From: Chloroflexota bacterium
Lineage (GTDB): Bacteria; Chloroflexota; Dehalococcoidia; Lucifugimonadales; UBA3495
Reading direction: 5' to 3'
Length of the DNA: 15,935 bases
Assembly (NCBI GenBank): GCA_022561675.1
Contig: JADFQT010000017.1
Span: 1 to 15,935 of the forward strand
Under the pieces are notes generated by a model, which ran no database searches, was not told where the DNA came from, and worked only from the letters and a program-made list of their open reading frames with translations. A program made the translations under genes and the position numbers. Each line of letters begins with the position of its first letter. The stretch's first letter is position 1. Shown here piece by piece: positions 1 to 6,110 of the stretch.

Positions 1-385
1 GGGTGGGAACGTCGTAAATTCGAAGGGTGTCACCAATGTATACGTGGGGCACTTGCAAGGTTTGAAAGATTTCCACGGCGGTGGCCCGGCTTACGGCGTT
101 GGGAAGGTCGTGGTTCCCCACCAACATGAAGATCGGGATGCCGGCATTGGAGAGGCGCGAGAGGCGCTTGGCGAACTCCCGCTGGTGGGTCTGGGAAGGA
201 TCCCGGCCTTTGTAGGCGTCACCGGCCAGCAACACCAGGTCAACCCGCTCGTCGAGAGCGCAATCGACTACCTCATCCAGCGTGGCGAGGAAGTCCCCCA
301 AGCGGGTGGAGAGACCGGTGGCGGGATCGGGACGACCATAGTTCTCCACCCCAATGTGAAGGTCGGAAAAATGCAGAATGCGCAA
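1..385 (-). CDS. sbcD: SbcD/Mre11-type DNA exonuclease, N-terminal part (cut by window edge)
   Basis: The visible 128 residues are the N-terminus of a calcineurin-like metallophosphoesterase. Motif I is SDLHIG with D8 and H10, motif II is LLAGDAYKGRD with D56, and motif III is GNHD with N91 and H92. These are metal ligands of the dinuclear site in SbcD/Mre11 nucleases, which with the SbcC/Rad50 ATPase process DNA ends and hairpins. The spacing, with ARG-rich helices between motifs II and III, fits SbcD better than small phosphodiesterases of the YfcE type. The start is a TTG at 383-385, with AGGAG about 8 bases upstream on the minus strand and a stop codon at 404-406 in the same frame, so the start is well bounded. 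The rest of the gene, and any sbcC partner, lie outside the window. A generic metallophosphoesterase remains possible. Confidence 0.85.
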   Translation of the reverse strand, partial: MRILHFSDLHIGVENYGRPDPATGLSTRLGDFLATLDEVVDCALDERVDLVLLAGDAYKGRDPSQTHQREFAKRLSRLSNAGIPIFMLVGNHDLPNAVSRATAVEIFQTLQVPHVYIGDTLRIYDVPT

Positions 386-754
386 ATAAGCTGCTCCTAT
401 CCCCTAAGGGGACTGACCGGGGTATGTCAATCTTGCCGGTGGCGAATACGCCATAGTATGCAGAATTACGTCAATTCCGAGTCGGAACGTAGCGGAGGCA
501 AGCCGAAGGGCTCCCTGGAAATAACATGGCGATCTGGATTTTCAGCTACAATACATACCCTTGCCAGCCTTGATAGGACGTACATCTTAAAAAACAAAAT
601 GTGCCCCGAAAAGAAGGTTTGCCAGTCGAGCGGAGGCTATCCCGGTTTTCGATGAATCTGGCACCGAGTTGATATTACATCACCGGTGAGGGCTGGGAAA
701 GGGGGGGATTTGGTCCCAACATATCCCAAACTCGTGGTTTGCCGGGCGTGGCCG
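386..754. other. Intergenic region between divergent genes; no gene seen
   Basis: This stretch lies between the divergent sbcD-like gene and the promoter of the zinc-ribbon gene. Open frames here show no recognisable protein. A short C4-TAA-G4 inverted repeat sits at 401-411 just upstream of the sbcD-like start. Around 483-515 there is a degenerate copy of an intergenic repeat (CGGAACGTAG followed by GAGGC) also seen at 6067. I could not find a convincing minus-strand promoter for the sbcD-like gene. Confidence 0.5.
483..515. repeat. Degenerate copy of a dispersed intergenic repeat
   Basis: The string CGGAACGTAG followed by GGAGGC is shared with the copy near 6067 (CGGAACGTAG then TTGAGGC). 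This suggests the same family of small dispersed repeats, but the match beyond these words is poor. Confidence 0.3.
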
Positions 755-783
755 TTGACAATCCCCCTGCGGGTTTCTAGAAT
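755..783 (+). promoter_or_regulatory. Sigma70-type promoter for the zinc-ribbon gene
   Basis: TTGACA at 755-760 is separated by exactly 17 bases from TAGAAT at 778-783 (6/6 and 5/6 matches to the consensus). Transcription would begin near 790, giving a leader of about 37 bases before the ATG at 827. Because the promoter lies inside the longer upstream reading frame (GTG at 686), it supports the downstream ATG as the true start. Confidence 0.75.
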
Positions 784-826
784 CAAGCTAGGATATTTAA
801 CCGCCAGGGTAAGTGGAAAGGCCTTA

Positions 827-1528
827 ATGACCACCGTTAAACAGCTGTTCTCCCTCCAAGAGTTGGACCTGGCGCTGGACGCCATTCAAAGCCAAAAGTC
901 CCAAGCCGAGGAGGAGCTAAATGCCCGGCTGGAGTTGGAGCAGATGGAAACCGCTCTAGCCGAAGAGCAGGGGAGGCTGTCGGAAACCCAAGAGTCCCAC
1001 CAGTCCTTCCGGCAGGATGCCGACGAACTTCGCGAGCGGGTTCCAGGGCTGGAGGAAAGAATTTATAGCGGTGACGTGACCACCGCCCGCGAGATGGCCA
1101 GTGCGGAGCTGGAAGCCGGCCACGTGCGGAAGCAGTTAGATGACATGGAAATGCGGATGTTGGAGTTGACCGTCGCCGCGGACAATTCCAGGTCCCGAAT
1201 CACTTCGCTGGAAAGTGAACTGGAAATCACGCGAGTTGGCTGGGAGGTACGGCAGGCTGAGTTGACTCAACAGGTGGAGCAATTGAGCTCGAAAGAGGAT
1301 ACCATTCAGGTCCAGAGAGAGGAGTTGGCCGCCACCGTGGACCAGCAAGAACTGCAAAAGTACGACATACTGCGGAAGAGGAAGGGCGGGACAGCCGTCG
1401 CCAAGGTGGAGCGGGGGCTTTGTCAGGCCTGCCGTATGTCTCTACCGACCCAGCATCTCCAGCGGGTCCGCACCGGACGTCAAATGGTACTCTGCAGTAG
1501 CTGCGGCCGCATGCTCTGGCCCGGCTAA
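827..1528 (+). CDS. Coiled-coil protein with C-terminal C4 zinc ribbon (DUF164/zf-RING_7 type)
   Basis: The protein is 233 residues. Residues about 5-185 are a long, highly charged helical region rich in Glu, Gln and Leu, expected to form a coiled-coil hairpin. Residues 199-226 form a four-cysteine zinc ribbon: CQAC at 199-202 and CSSC at 223-226. This architecture matches the widespread DUF164 family (C4-type zinc ribbon, as in Chlamydia CT398 and Helicobacter HP0958/FlgZ). Members are thought to act as adaptors or nucleic-acid-associated proteins, but no single function applies to all, so none is assigned here. The ATG at 827 is preceded by GGAAAGG and by a strong promoter at 755-783. The reading frame is open back to 686, but that part is upstream of or inside the promoter. 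It is immediately followed by rnpB, a neighbour that has its own promoter. Confidence 0.85.
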   Translation: MTTVKQLFSLQELDLALDAIQSQKSQAEEELNARLELEQMETALAEEQGRLSETQESHQSFRQDADELRERVPGLEERIYSGDVTTAREMASAELEAGHVRKQLDDMEMRMLELTVAADNSRSRITSLESELEITRVGWEVRQAELTQQVEQLSSKEDTIQVQREELAATVDQQELQKYDILRKRKGGTAVAKVERGLCQACRMSLPTQHLQRVRTGRQMVLCSSCGRMLWPG

Positions 1529-1676
1529 CCCCTCATCCCCTATTCTAAGACCCTCTCACACCTTCGTCCTGACGATGCCCCATTTCCTAGCCTTTCTATT
1601 GCTCAGCTTTAATTTTCGGCTTTAGGGCCAGAAAGCAGCCCCTGCCGGCCACCATGTTAACCGCCCGAGACTCCCG
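1529..1676. other. Short intergenic region; nothing clear
   Basis: It lies between the zinc-ribbon gene and the rnpB promoter. No hairpin followed by a T-run is visible, so no intrinsic terminator can be called for the upstream gene. Confidence 0.4.
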
Positions 1677-1705
1677 TTGACCCCCTTTAGCCCGTGTGCT
1701 AGAGT
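1677..1705 (+). promoter_or_regulatory. Sigma70-type promoter of rnpB
   Basis: TTGACC at 1677-1682, a 17-base spacer, and TAGAGT at 1700-1705. The predicted transcription start near 1712-1716 coincides with the first base of the P1 helix of the RNase P RNA, an independent check on both calls. The design (17-base spacer, TAGANT -10) is the same as in the promoter at 755-783. Confidence 0.75.
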
Positions 1706-1715
1706 TCGACCCGGA

Positions 1716-2220
1716 GGGAGCCGGCAGACTGGGTGACCGCCGCCTCGATTTTTCGAGGGGGAGGAAAGTCCGGGCTCCAACGGACAAGGTGCTGGGTAAC
1801 CCCCAGGCTTCTGCGGCGTTAGTGATGACGTCGTGGGGGACGGAAAGTGGCACAGAAACACACCGCCTCCGGTTTTCCGATCAGAAAGTTGGGTTGGCTG
1901 GGGGGAGAGGGATCTGGACCGGCGGTAAGGTTGAAATCGGACGGTAAGAGCGTCCGGTCGTCTGCGGTGACGCAGCGACGGTCAAACCCCACTTGGAGCA
2001 AGGCCGAATAGGGGGAGTACGAGGGTCCGACTCATCCCCGGGTTGGCCGCTGGACCCCGATGGCAACATCGTCCCGTTGTTGGGAGCCGGCCGTCCGCTG
2101 GGCGCCGGTGGGCTAGATAGATGGTCACCGTCTCCGGGTATTGCCAGGGCCTTCCGGTTTTCCGGAAGGTCTGTCGAATACCGGGGATACAAAACCCGGC
2201 TTACAGGTCTGCCGGTTCCC
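1716..2220 (+). ncRNA. rnpB: RNase P RNA, bacterial type A
   Basis: This is the catalytic RNA of RNase P, which makes mature tRNA 5' ends. The P4 5' strand block GAGGAAAGTCCGGGCTCC is at 1761-1778 and the P4 3' block ACAAAACCCGGCTTACAG is at 2189-2206. The J11/12 region GGAAAGTGGCACAGAAA and the block GGTAAGAGC near 1944 are present. So is the CR-IV block AAACCCC...GGAGCAAGGCCGAATAGGG at 1984-2013. The ends are defined by a 14-bp P1 helix, 1716-1729 with 2207-2220, which contains one G-U pair. A GNRA-capped hairpin (CGATG-GCAA-CATCG) is at 2058-2071. An additional arm at about 2137-2182 lies between the CTAGATAGATGG block and P4'; its apex is a perfect 8-bp stem with a TTTT loop (2150-2169). 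It sits where optional helix P19 occurs in some bacteria. The total of about 505 nt is long for type A. No T-run terminator follows. Confidence 0.95.
2137..2182 (+). other. Extra hairpin arm in RNase P RNA (P19-like position)
   Basis: GGTATT at 2137-2142 pairs with AATACC at 2177-2182, CAG at 2145-2147 with CTG at 2171-2173, and CCTTCCGG at 2150-2157 with CCGGAAGG at 2162-2169 around a TTTT loop. The helix name is an inference from its place between the conserved CTAGAT-containing block and the P4 3' strand. Confidence 0.6.
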
Positions 2221-2535
2221 CTCCACTGATCCACGAGGAGTCTGGGACTATCCCCTACTTAAAGCCTGTCCGAATGATGCCATCCTCAGCCGGTGGCTGG
2301 CGCCCCATGCCGGCGACTGAATCGTTGGCTCTTTCTGCTGAGCCAAATTAGGCCGGCTCTCCGGTTCGGCGTCGCGGCACGTCCTTCGAAATTCGTTCCC
2401 CAGGTTGATGAATTCGCCTTCACCCCTTATCATGGGGCTGGAAGCATCAATAGAAGAATCCGGAGAAGAATCCGGCATGAGTCCTCAGCCGCACTCGGGT
2501 CGGCGCCGGCCGAAATTGGAGGTTCATCCCAACCT
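2221..2535. other. Region between rnpB and the PHP gene; possible N-terminal coding sequence
   Basis: No promoter or terminator is obvious. From ATG 2408 or ATG 2432 there is an open frame, different from the PHP frame, encoding an acidic then basic peptide with plausible protein-like composition. It runs into the PHP start and could be its true N-terminus if a base is missing (see findings). It holds a perfect 12-bp tandem duplication at 2452-2475. In the PHP frame itself, the stretch from GTG 2293 encodes an Arg-rich segment with no family resemblance. Confidence 0.4.
2452..2475 (+). repeat. 12-bp perfect tandem duplication
   Basis: AGAAGAATCCGG occurs twice without spacer (2452-2463 and 2464-2475). 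In the ATG 2408/2432 frame it encodes a repeated EESG-type tetrapeptide, so the copy-number change keeps frame. Confidence 0.85.
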
Positions 2536-3195
2536 TTGTATCTGGACCTGCACAGTCACTCCGTATCCTCGGACGACTCCCGCGCTACCGTGGAGCAGTT
2601 CCTGAAATGGATTCAAGTGCTGCGAAAACGAGGATATACCGCCGATGGAATTGTCCTCACCGAGCACCGCAAGTTTGACCGGGATAAAGATTATTCCGCC
2701 CTGGCCGCCCAATACGGCGTAGTGGTCCTGAAGGGGTCGGAGCTGGATACCCGCTACGGCCATTTCCTGGTATACGGGGTGAATGAAGGATTGACCGCCG
2801 ACATTGATTTTGCCGACGTGAGATTGGATGCCCGGGAGCTGATGAAGGCGGCCCGCCACCATGGAGCTATCGCCCTGCCGGCGCATCCGGGCCGGTTCGG
2901 GATTGGGTTGGTGGATTACATGGAGCTGGGGGAGGAGTTTCCGGACGTGCGCATTGTGGAGCGTCTCAACGGCGGGAGCCGGGCGGGGGAGAACGAGCGC
3001 GCGGCGGAGCTGTGCGAGAAGCAGGGTTACCTGGGTATAGGGTGCAGCGACGCCCACCTGGCCAGCCATATCTGCGCCTGTGTCACCCAGTTCGAGGCCG
3101 AGATCCGGAATGAGGCAGACCTGGTGGAGGCGCTGCTGACCGGCGAATTCCGCCCAGTTTGGTTGGAGGACACCCGTAAAGCCGACCGGGAATAG
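2536..3195 (+). CDS. PHP-domain metal-dependent phosphoesterase
   Basis: From the TTG at 2536 the product is 219 residues and begins directly with the PHP fold. Visible metal-binding motifs are DLHSHS (H6, H8), TEH (E43, H44), GSELD (E69), AHPGR (H117) and CSDAH (D172, H174). This set is typical of stand-alone PHP proteins such as YciV-like 3',5'-nucleoside bisphosphate phosphatases and related phosphoesterases that use a di- or trinuclear metal site. The substrate cannot be told from sequence. The start is uncertain. TTG 2536 has GGAGG at 2518-2522, a slightly long 13-base spacing. GTG 2293 in the same frame adds an Arg-rich 81-residue extension with no family likeness. An N-terminus in another frame (ATG 2408 or 2432) would need one extra base near 2535-2537. 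It heads a run of plus-strand genes, ending 53 bases before the MaoC pair. Confidence 0.85.
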   Translation: MYLDLHSHSVSSDDSRATVEQFLKWIQVLRKRGYTADGIVLTEHRKFDRDKDYSALAAQYGVVVLKGSELDTRYGHFLVYGVNEGLTADIDFADVRLDARELMKAARHHGAIALPAHPGRFGIGLVDYMELGEEFPDVRIVERLNGGSRAGENERAAELCEKQGYLGIGCSDAHLASHICACVTQFEAEIRNEADLVEALLTGEFRPVWLEDTRKADRE

Positions 3196-3248
3196 AGGCG
3201 GATCCTACTATATTCACCGCACTATCGCAAAGGGGGCGTGGCGAACAC

Positions 3249-3698
3249 ATGGTAATGGACTTGGACTACGATCGGTCCCTTTACGGCGTGGAGCACCAGG
3301 CCGGCCCTTTTGAAGTAACCAGAGAGATGGTTCAGGCTTTCAGCAAGAGCATTGGCGAGACCGGACCAATTTACAACGACGAGGCCGCCGCGAAAGCCGC
3401 CGGCTACAGCGGGGTGGTCGCTCCTCCTACCATGTGCACCTTGTTTGTCCGCCACGTTGAGTTGCCGGATATAAAACTTAAATTCGGCCGATCGCGTTTT
3501 CACGCCGGGCAACGAGTCCAGGCAAAAGGAATCATTTCAGCAGGAGATTCGCTGACTGCCTCTTCCCATTTGAAAGAGGTCTACCCCAAGACCGGACGGA
3601 GCGGCACCATGGTGTTCATTGTTTGGGAGACGACTTTTCGAAACCAGAATGGCCAGGTGGTGGCCGACGTTCAGGAGTCCTTCGCGGCCCGGGAGTAA
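3249..3698 (+). CDS. MaoC-like/FAS1-type dehydratase N-terminal domain protein (hot-dog subunit A)
   Basis: The 149-residue protein has the features of the MaoC_dehydrat_N (FAS1_DH region) family: a conserved start FEVTREMVQAFSKSIGE, then P-IYNDEAAAKAAGY, then VVAPPTM at about 56-62. These hot-dog proteins usually form one half of a heterodimeric enoyl-CoA or enoyl-ACP hydratase/dehydratase, the non-catalytic half. The catalytic pair of MaoC (Asp-x4-His) is absent: the equivalent positions are E37 and Y42. The stop codon lies in a 21-bp tandem repeat, and the partner gene begins 42 bases later, so the two are surely co-expressed. A purine-rich GGGGGCG precedes ATG 3249. A second ATG at 3255 is also possible. 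Confidence 0.85.
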   Translation: MVMDLDYDRSLYGVEHQAGPFEVTREMVQAFSKSIGETGPIYNDEAAAKAAGYSGVVAPPTMCTLFVRHVELPDIKLKFGRSRFHAGQRVQAKGIISAGDSLTASSHLKEVYPKTGRSGTMVFIVWETTFRNQNGQVVADVQESFAARE

Positions 3699-3724
3699 AC
3701 GGGCGCGGCCCGGGAGTAAACGGG
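3683..3724 (+). repeat. Perfect 21-bp tandem duplication across a stop codon
   Basis: Two identical 21-bp units are adjacent at 3683-3703 and 3704-3724. The first contains the last codons and TAA stop (3696-3698) of the upstream hot-dog gene. The second is a non-coding copy that repeats the same codons and TAA in frame. It lengthens the spacer before the ribosome binding site of the next gene. Confidence 0.95.
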
Positions 3725-3740
3725 CCAGGAGCAGCAGGAA

Positions 3741-4187
3741 TTGGCAGAGAATACTGTGTATTTCGAAGATGTGGACCTGGGCGACGAGATCGGCCCGTTG
3801 GAGCGGGTGGCCAGAGATCAGGATGTCATCGATTTTTGCCAGCTGTGGGGAAATCCCATGCCCAACCGGTTTACCGACCAGGAAAAAGCTGAAAAGACAC
3901 GACTGCCCGGTCCCATTTTACCGGGGATCATGAGCATGGCCCTGATGGCTCAGTTACTGACCGATTGGGCCAGCCCGGAAAGCCTGAAAGACCTGGACCT
4001 GGTTTTCCGGCAGCCGGTGCCTCACAACAAGCCCTTGAGGATTTCCGCCACGGTCACCGACACCCGTCAGGAAGACGGCGAAAACCTGGTTACCTGCGAC
4101 ATACTCATGACCGGCGCTGAGGGGGAACGGTATGTTGGGGGCACGGCCCTCTTGTCCCTCCCCAGCCGCCAGGCTGAGAGCGGCTGA
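3741..4187 (+). CDS. MaoC-like hot-dog protein lacking the catalytic Asp/His (subunit B)
   Basis: The 148-residue product is a MaoC/hot-dog domain: VYFEDVDLGDEIGPLERV at the start, the segment GNPMPNRFTD at 37-46, and LPGPILPGIMSMALMAQLLTDW at 55-76. In active MaoC hydratases this region reads SGDxNPxH...IxHGM, with catalytic Asp and His. Here the Asp position is N38, the His position is R43, and the HGM histidine is replaced by proline-glycine. So the fold is clear but classical hydratase chemistry is doubtful. It may be a CoA-ester binding partner or an enzyme with different residues. The start is TTG at 3741, with AGGAG at 3727-3731 nine bases upstream. It follows the subunit A gene and precedes the VOC gene by 16 bases, so all three are probably one transcript. 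Confidence 0.85.
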   Translation: MAENTVYFEDVDLGDEIGPLERVARDQDVIDFCQLWGNPMPNRFTDQEKAEKTRLPGPILPGIMSMALMAQLLTDWASPESLKDLDLVFRQPVPHNKPLRISATVTDTRQEDGENLVTCDILMTGAEGERYVGGTALLSLPSRQAESG

Positions 4188-4203
4188 GACCGGCTGGCCG
4201 ATT

Positions 4204-5115
4204 ATGCTGGAACGTCTACGCCAGGTAGCGATGCTGGTCCAGGACCTGCCGGAGGCTAGCCAATTGTATCGGCGCATCCTGGGAATGGAGCACTGCCGCG
4301 CCCAGGAGCTGCCCCAGTATCAATTGTCGAACCAGGTGCTCCCCGCAGGCGAAGGTACCTTCATCGAGCTGCTTCAGCCCACCAGCGACGAATCCCCAGC
4401 AGGCCGCTACCTGCGCCGCCGGGGCGAGGCTCCCTACCTCCTTATCTTCGAGACCCAAGCCTACGACGAGCTAATCCCTCACTTGAAATCCCTGGGCGTT
4501 AGGATTACGGCGGAGACCCGGACGGAAGCAACCCGCTCTGCCTTCGTCCATCCCTCCTCGGCCAACGGAGCCTTTCTGGAGATTGTTGAGGTCTCCGACG
4601 CGACCAACCCCTGGCCTCCCGCCGGCCCCAACTGGCTAAAGCAGGGGGTTCCACCCAGAACCCGCCGGCTGAGGCAGGTGGCTATCCTGGTTCGGGACTT
4701 GGACGAGGCGACGGAGCATTGGGGCCGGATGTTTGGGATCACCGCCACCCGCAGGTTCCAGATTAGCTTCACCGACCTGGAAATTGCGGTGCTGCCCCTG
4801 AATGACAAGAGCACCTTTATCGAGCTGGCCCAACCTACCAGCCCGGATACCTCCTCGGCGCGGTTTCTCCGGCGCTACGGCGAGGGCATCTACTTGACCA
4901 TTTTTGAAATAGAGGACTCCCTCGCCGTGGATGATTATCTCAAAGGCCAGGATGTTCGGTACACCACCTCCCGGCGTACCGACAATTACGTAAATCTGGG
5001 ATTCAACAGCATTTGGCTTCATCCCGCTTCCATGAAAGGCGCGTTCATTCAGCTGTCGCAGGTTCTCGACGAACGCAATCCCTGGCCGCCGGCTGGGGAC
5101 GACTGGTATTTATGA
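4204..5115 (+). CDS. Tandem VOC (glyoxalase/epimerase-type) protein
   Basis: The 303-residue protein contains two vicinal-oxygen-chelate domains, residues about 4-131 and 155-290. Each begins LRQVAxLVxDLxEA and contains FIELxQPTS. Each is followed by NPWPPAG-x-x-W (135-144 and 292-301), so it is an internal duplication. VOC enzymes include glyoxalase, methylmalonyl-CoA epimerase and dioxygenases, which bind a metal through His/Gln and Glu. In domain 1 the candidate ligands are Q7, E55 and E126, with the usual second His position hydrophobic. In domain 2 they are Q158 and E207, but the last Glu is Q283. The metal site may therefore be altered, and the substrate is unknown. Location after two CoA-type hot-dog genes hints at acyl-CoA chemistry (inference). 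ATG 4204 is chosen because homology starts there. The upstream extension to 4132 overlaps the previous gene. Confidence 0.8.
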   Translation: MLERLRQVAMLVQDLPEASQLYRRILGMEHCRAQELPQYQLSNQVLPAGEGTFIELLQPTSDESPAGRYLRRRGEAPYLLIFETQAYDELIPHLKSLGVRITAETRTEATRSAFVHPSSANGAFLEIVEVSDATNPWPPAGPNWLKQGVPPRTRRLRQVAILVRDLDEATEHWGRMFGITATRRFQISFTDLEIAVLPLNDKSTFIELAQPTSPDTSSARFLRRYGEGIYLTIFEIEDSLAVDDYLKGQDVRYTTSRRTDNYVNLGFNSIWLHPASMKGAFIQLSQVLDERNPWPPAGDDWYL

Positions 5116-5161
5116 TCCCACCGGCGCGAAATAGCCAGTGCGCCGGACAGCAATTGGCGAA

Positions 5162-6004
5162 ATGACTTCCACCGAGCAAATGACCGAACAGGCGACATAT
5201 GCCCTGGAGATTGAGGGCTTGTGGGCCGGCTATGACCGGGTTACTGCCCTGGAGGACGTCTCCTTCCAGCTGGCGGAGCAGCAGATCCTGGGGATAATCG
5301 GCCCCAACGGGTCGGGGAAATCCACCCTGATGAAGGCGGTTTTGGGATTGGTCAAGCCCTGGCGGGGACGAATTTCCGTGCTGGGGCAGCCTGCCGAGCA
5401 GCAGCGACGCCGGGTCGGGTACGTGCCGCAAATAGAGCAGGTTGACTGGGACTTTCCGGTAAGTGTCTCGGACGTGGCCTTAATGGGCAGGTACGCCCGT
5501 CGGGGCCTGCTGCGCCGGACCAACAAGGAGGACCGGGAGCTTGCCGGCGCGGCGTTGGAAAAAGTTGGGATGTACCCCTTTCGCCAGCGGCTGATCGGCG
5601 AACTATCCGGCGGGCAGAGGCGCCGGGTGCTATTGGCCCGGGCCTTGGCCAACGGCCCGCAACTGCTCTTGATGGATGAACCGATGGCCGGGTTGGACGC
5701 CAGGGCCCAGCACCGCCTGCTGGACACCATGGACCAACTGCAGTCGGAGGGCACGACCATTGTGCTCAGCACCCATGACCTCTCCTGCGTGTCGGTTTGC
5801 GCGGGCCAAGTGGCCTGTCTGAACCGGCGATTGATCGCTTTCGGCGAGCCCAGTCAGGTCTTAACTGAAGAGGTGCTTAATCAAACCTTCGGGACTCATC
5901 TCTTGATGGTGCACATGGACGGACAAGCCTACGCTTACGAGCACCATGCCCACCAGGATCCACCTGCTCCGGCGATCCAGCCAGAACCGCTGCAGCCGGA
6001 CTAA
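5162..6004 (+). CDS. ABC transporter ATP-binding protein, metal (Mn/Zn)-type
   Basis: The 280-residue protein has all ATPase motifs: Walker A GPNGSGKST (47-55), Q-loop Q90, signature LSGGQ (148-152), Walker B LLLMDEP (168-174), D-loop and switch H205. The segment VGYVPQIEQVDWDFPVSVSDVALMGRY is characteristic of ZnuC/MntB-type ATPases of metal-chelate importers, which sit at the inner face of the membrane and power a membrane permease with an extracytoplasmic binding protein. The C-terminal tail contains a short His-rich stretch (HHAH) and then a Pro-rich end. No permease or binding-protein gene is adjacent: upstream are cytoplasmic enzymes, and downstream lies transposase debris. The transporter may be incomplete here or encoded elsewhere. 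ATG 5162 is preferred over GTG 5138 for lack of homology before it, though neither has a strong ribosome site. Confidence 0.85.
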   Translation: MTSTEQMTEQATYALEIEGLWAGYDRVTALEDVSFQLAEQQILGIIGPNGSGKSTLMKAVLGLVKPWRGRISVLGQPAEQQRRRVGYVPQIEQVDWDFPVSVSDVALMGRYARRGLLRRTNKEDRELAGAALEKVGMYPFRQRLIGELSGGQRRRVLLARALANGPQLLLMDEPMAGLDARAQHRLLDTMDQLQSEGTTIVLSTHDLSCVSVCAGQVACLNRRLIAFGEPSQVLTEEVLNQTFGTHLLMVHMDGQAYAYEHHAHQDPPAPAIQPEPLQPD

Positions 6005-6065
6005 ACCGGGATTTCTGGCAGGGGCTGGCCGGGTCAGGTAGGCTGCCCATCGATCCCAGAGCAGC

Positions 6066-6104
6066 CGGAACGTAGTTGAGGCGAAGAATCTAAGATTCCT
6101 CGGT
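6066..6104. repeat. Dispersed intergenic repeat copy with palindromic core
   Basis: The stretch begins CGGAACGTAG and contains the palindromic core AGAATCTAAGATTCCTC. A similar word, GAGGAATCTAATTCCTTGG, is at about 8010-8028. It abuts the truncated 5' end of the transposase remnant. The family looks like the small palindromic repeats found between genes in several Chloroflexota and other genomes, but the match to a named family is from memory only. Confidence 0.5.
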
Positions 6105-6110
6105 CGCCAG

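Noticed and set aside
44..655. Plus-strand open frame of 203 codons
   Set aside because: Its first part is antisense to the clear SbcD-like gene, and the rest is intergenic. The product has no family features.
686..826. Longer N-terminus (GTG 686) for the zinc-ribbon protein
   Set aside because: The strong promoter at 755-783 lies inside this part, and the coiled-coil protein begins naturally at ATG 827.
1596..2234. Several open frames across 1596-2234 on both strands
   Set aside because: They overlap the RNase P RNA and its promoter. The conserved RNA blocks and the P1 helix explain this sequence.
2524..3069. Minus-strand frame of 181 codons antisense to the PHP gene
   Set aside because: The plus strand carries a complete set of PHP metal motifs. 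The antisense product matches nothing.
5230..5772. Minus-strand frame of 180 codons
   Set aside because: Antisense to the ABC ATPase, whose Walker and signature motifs are all intact.
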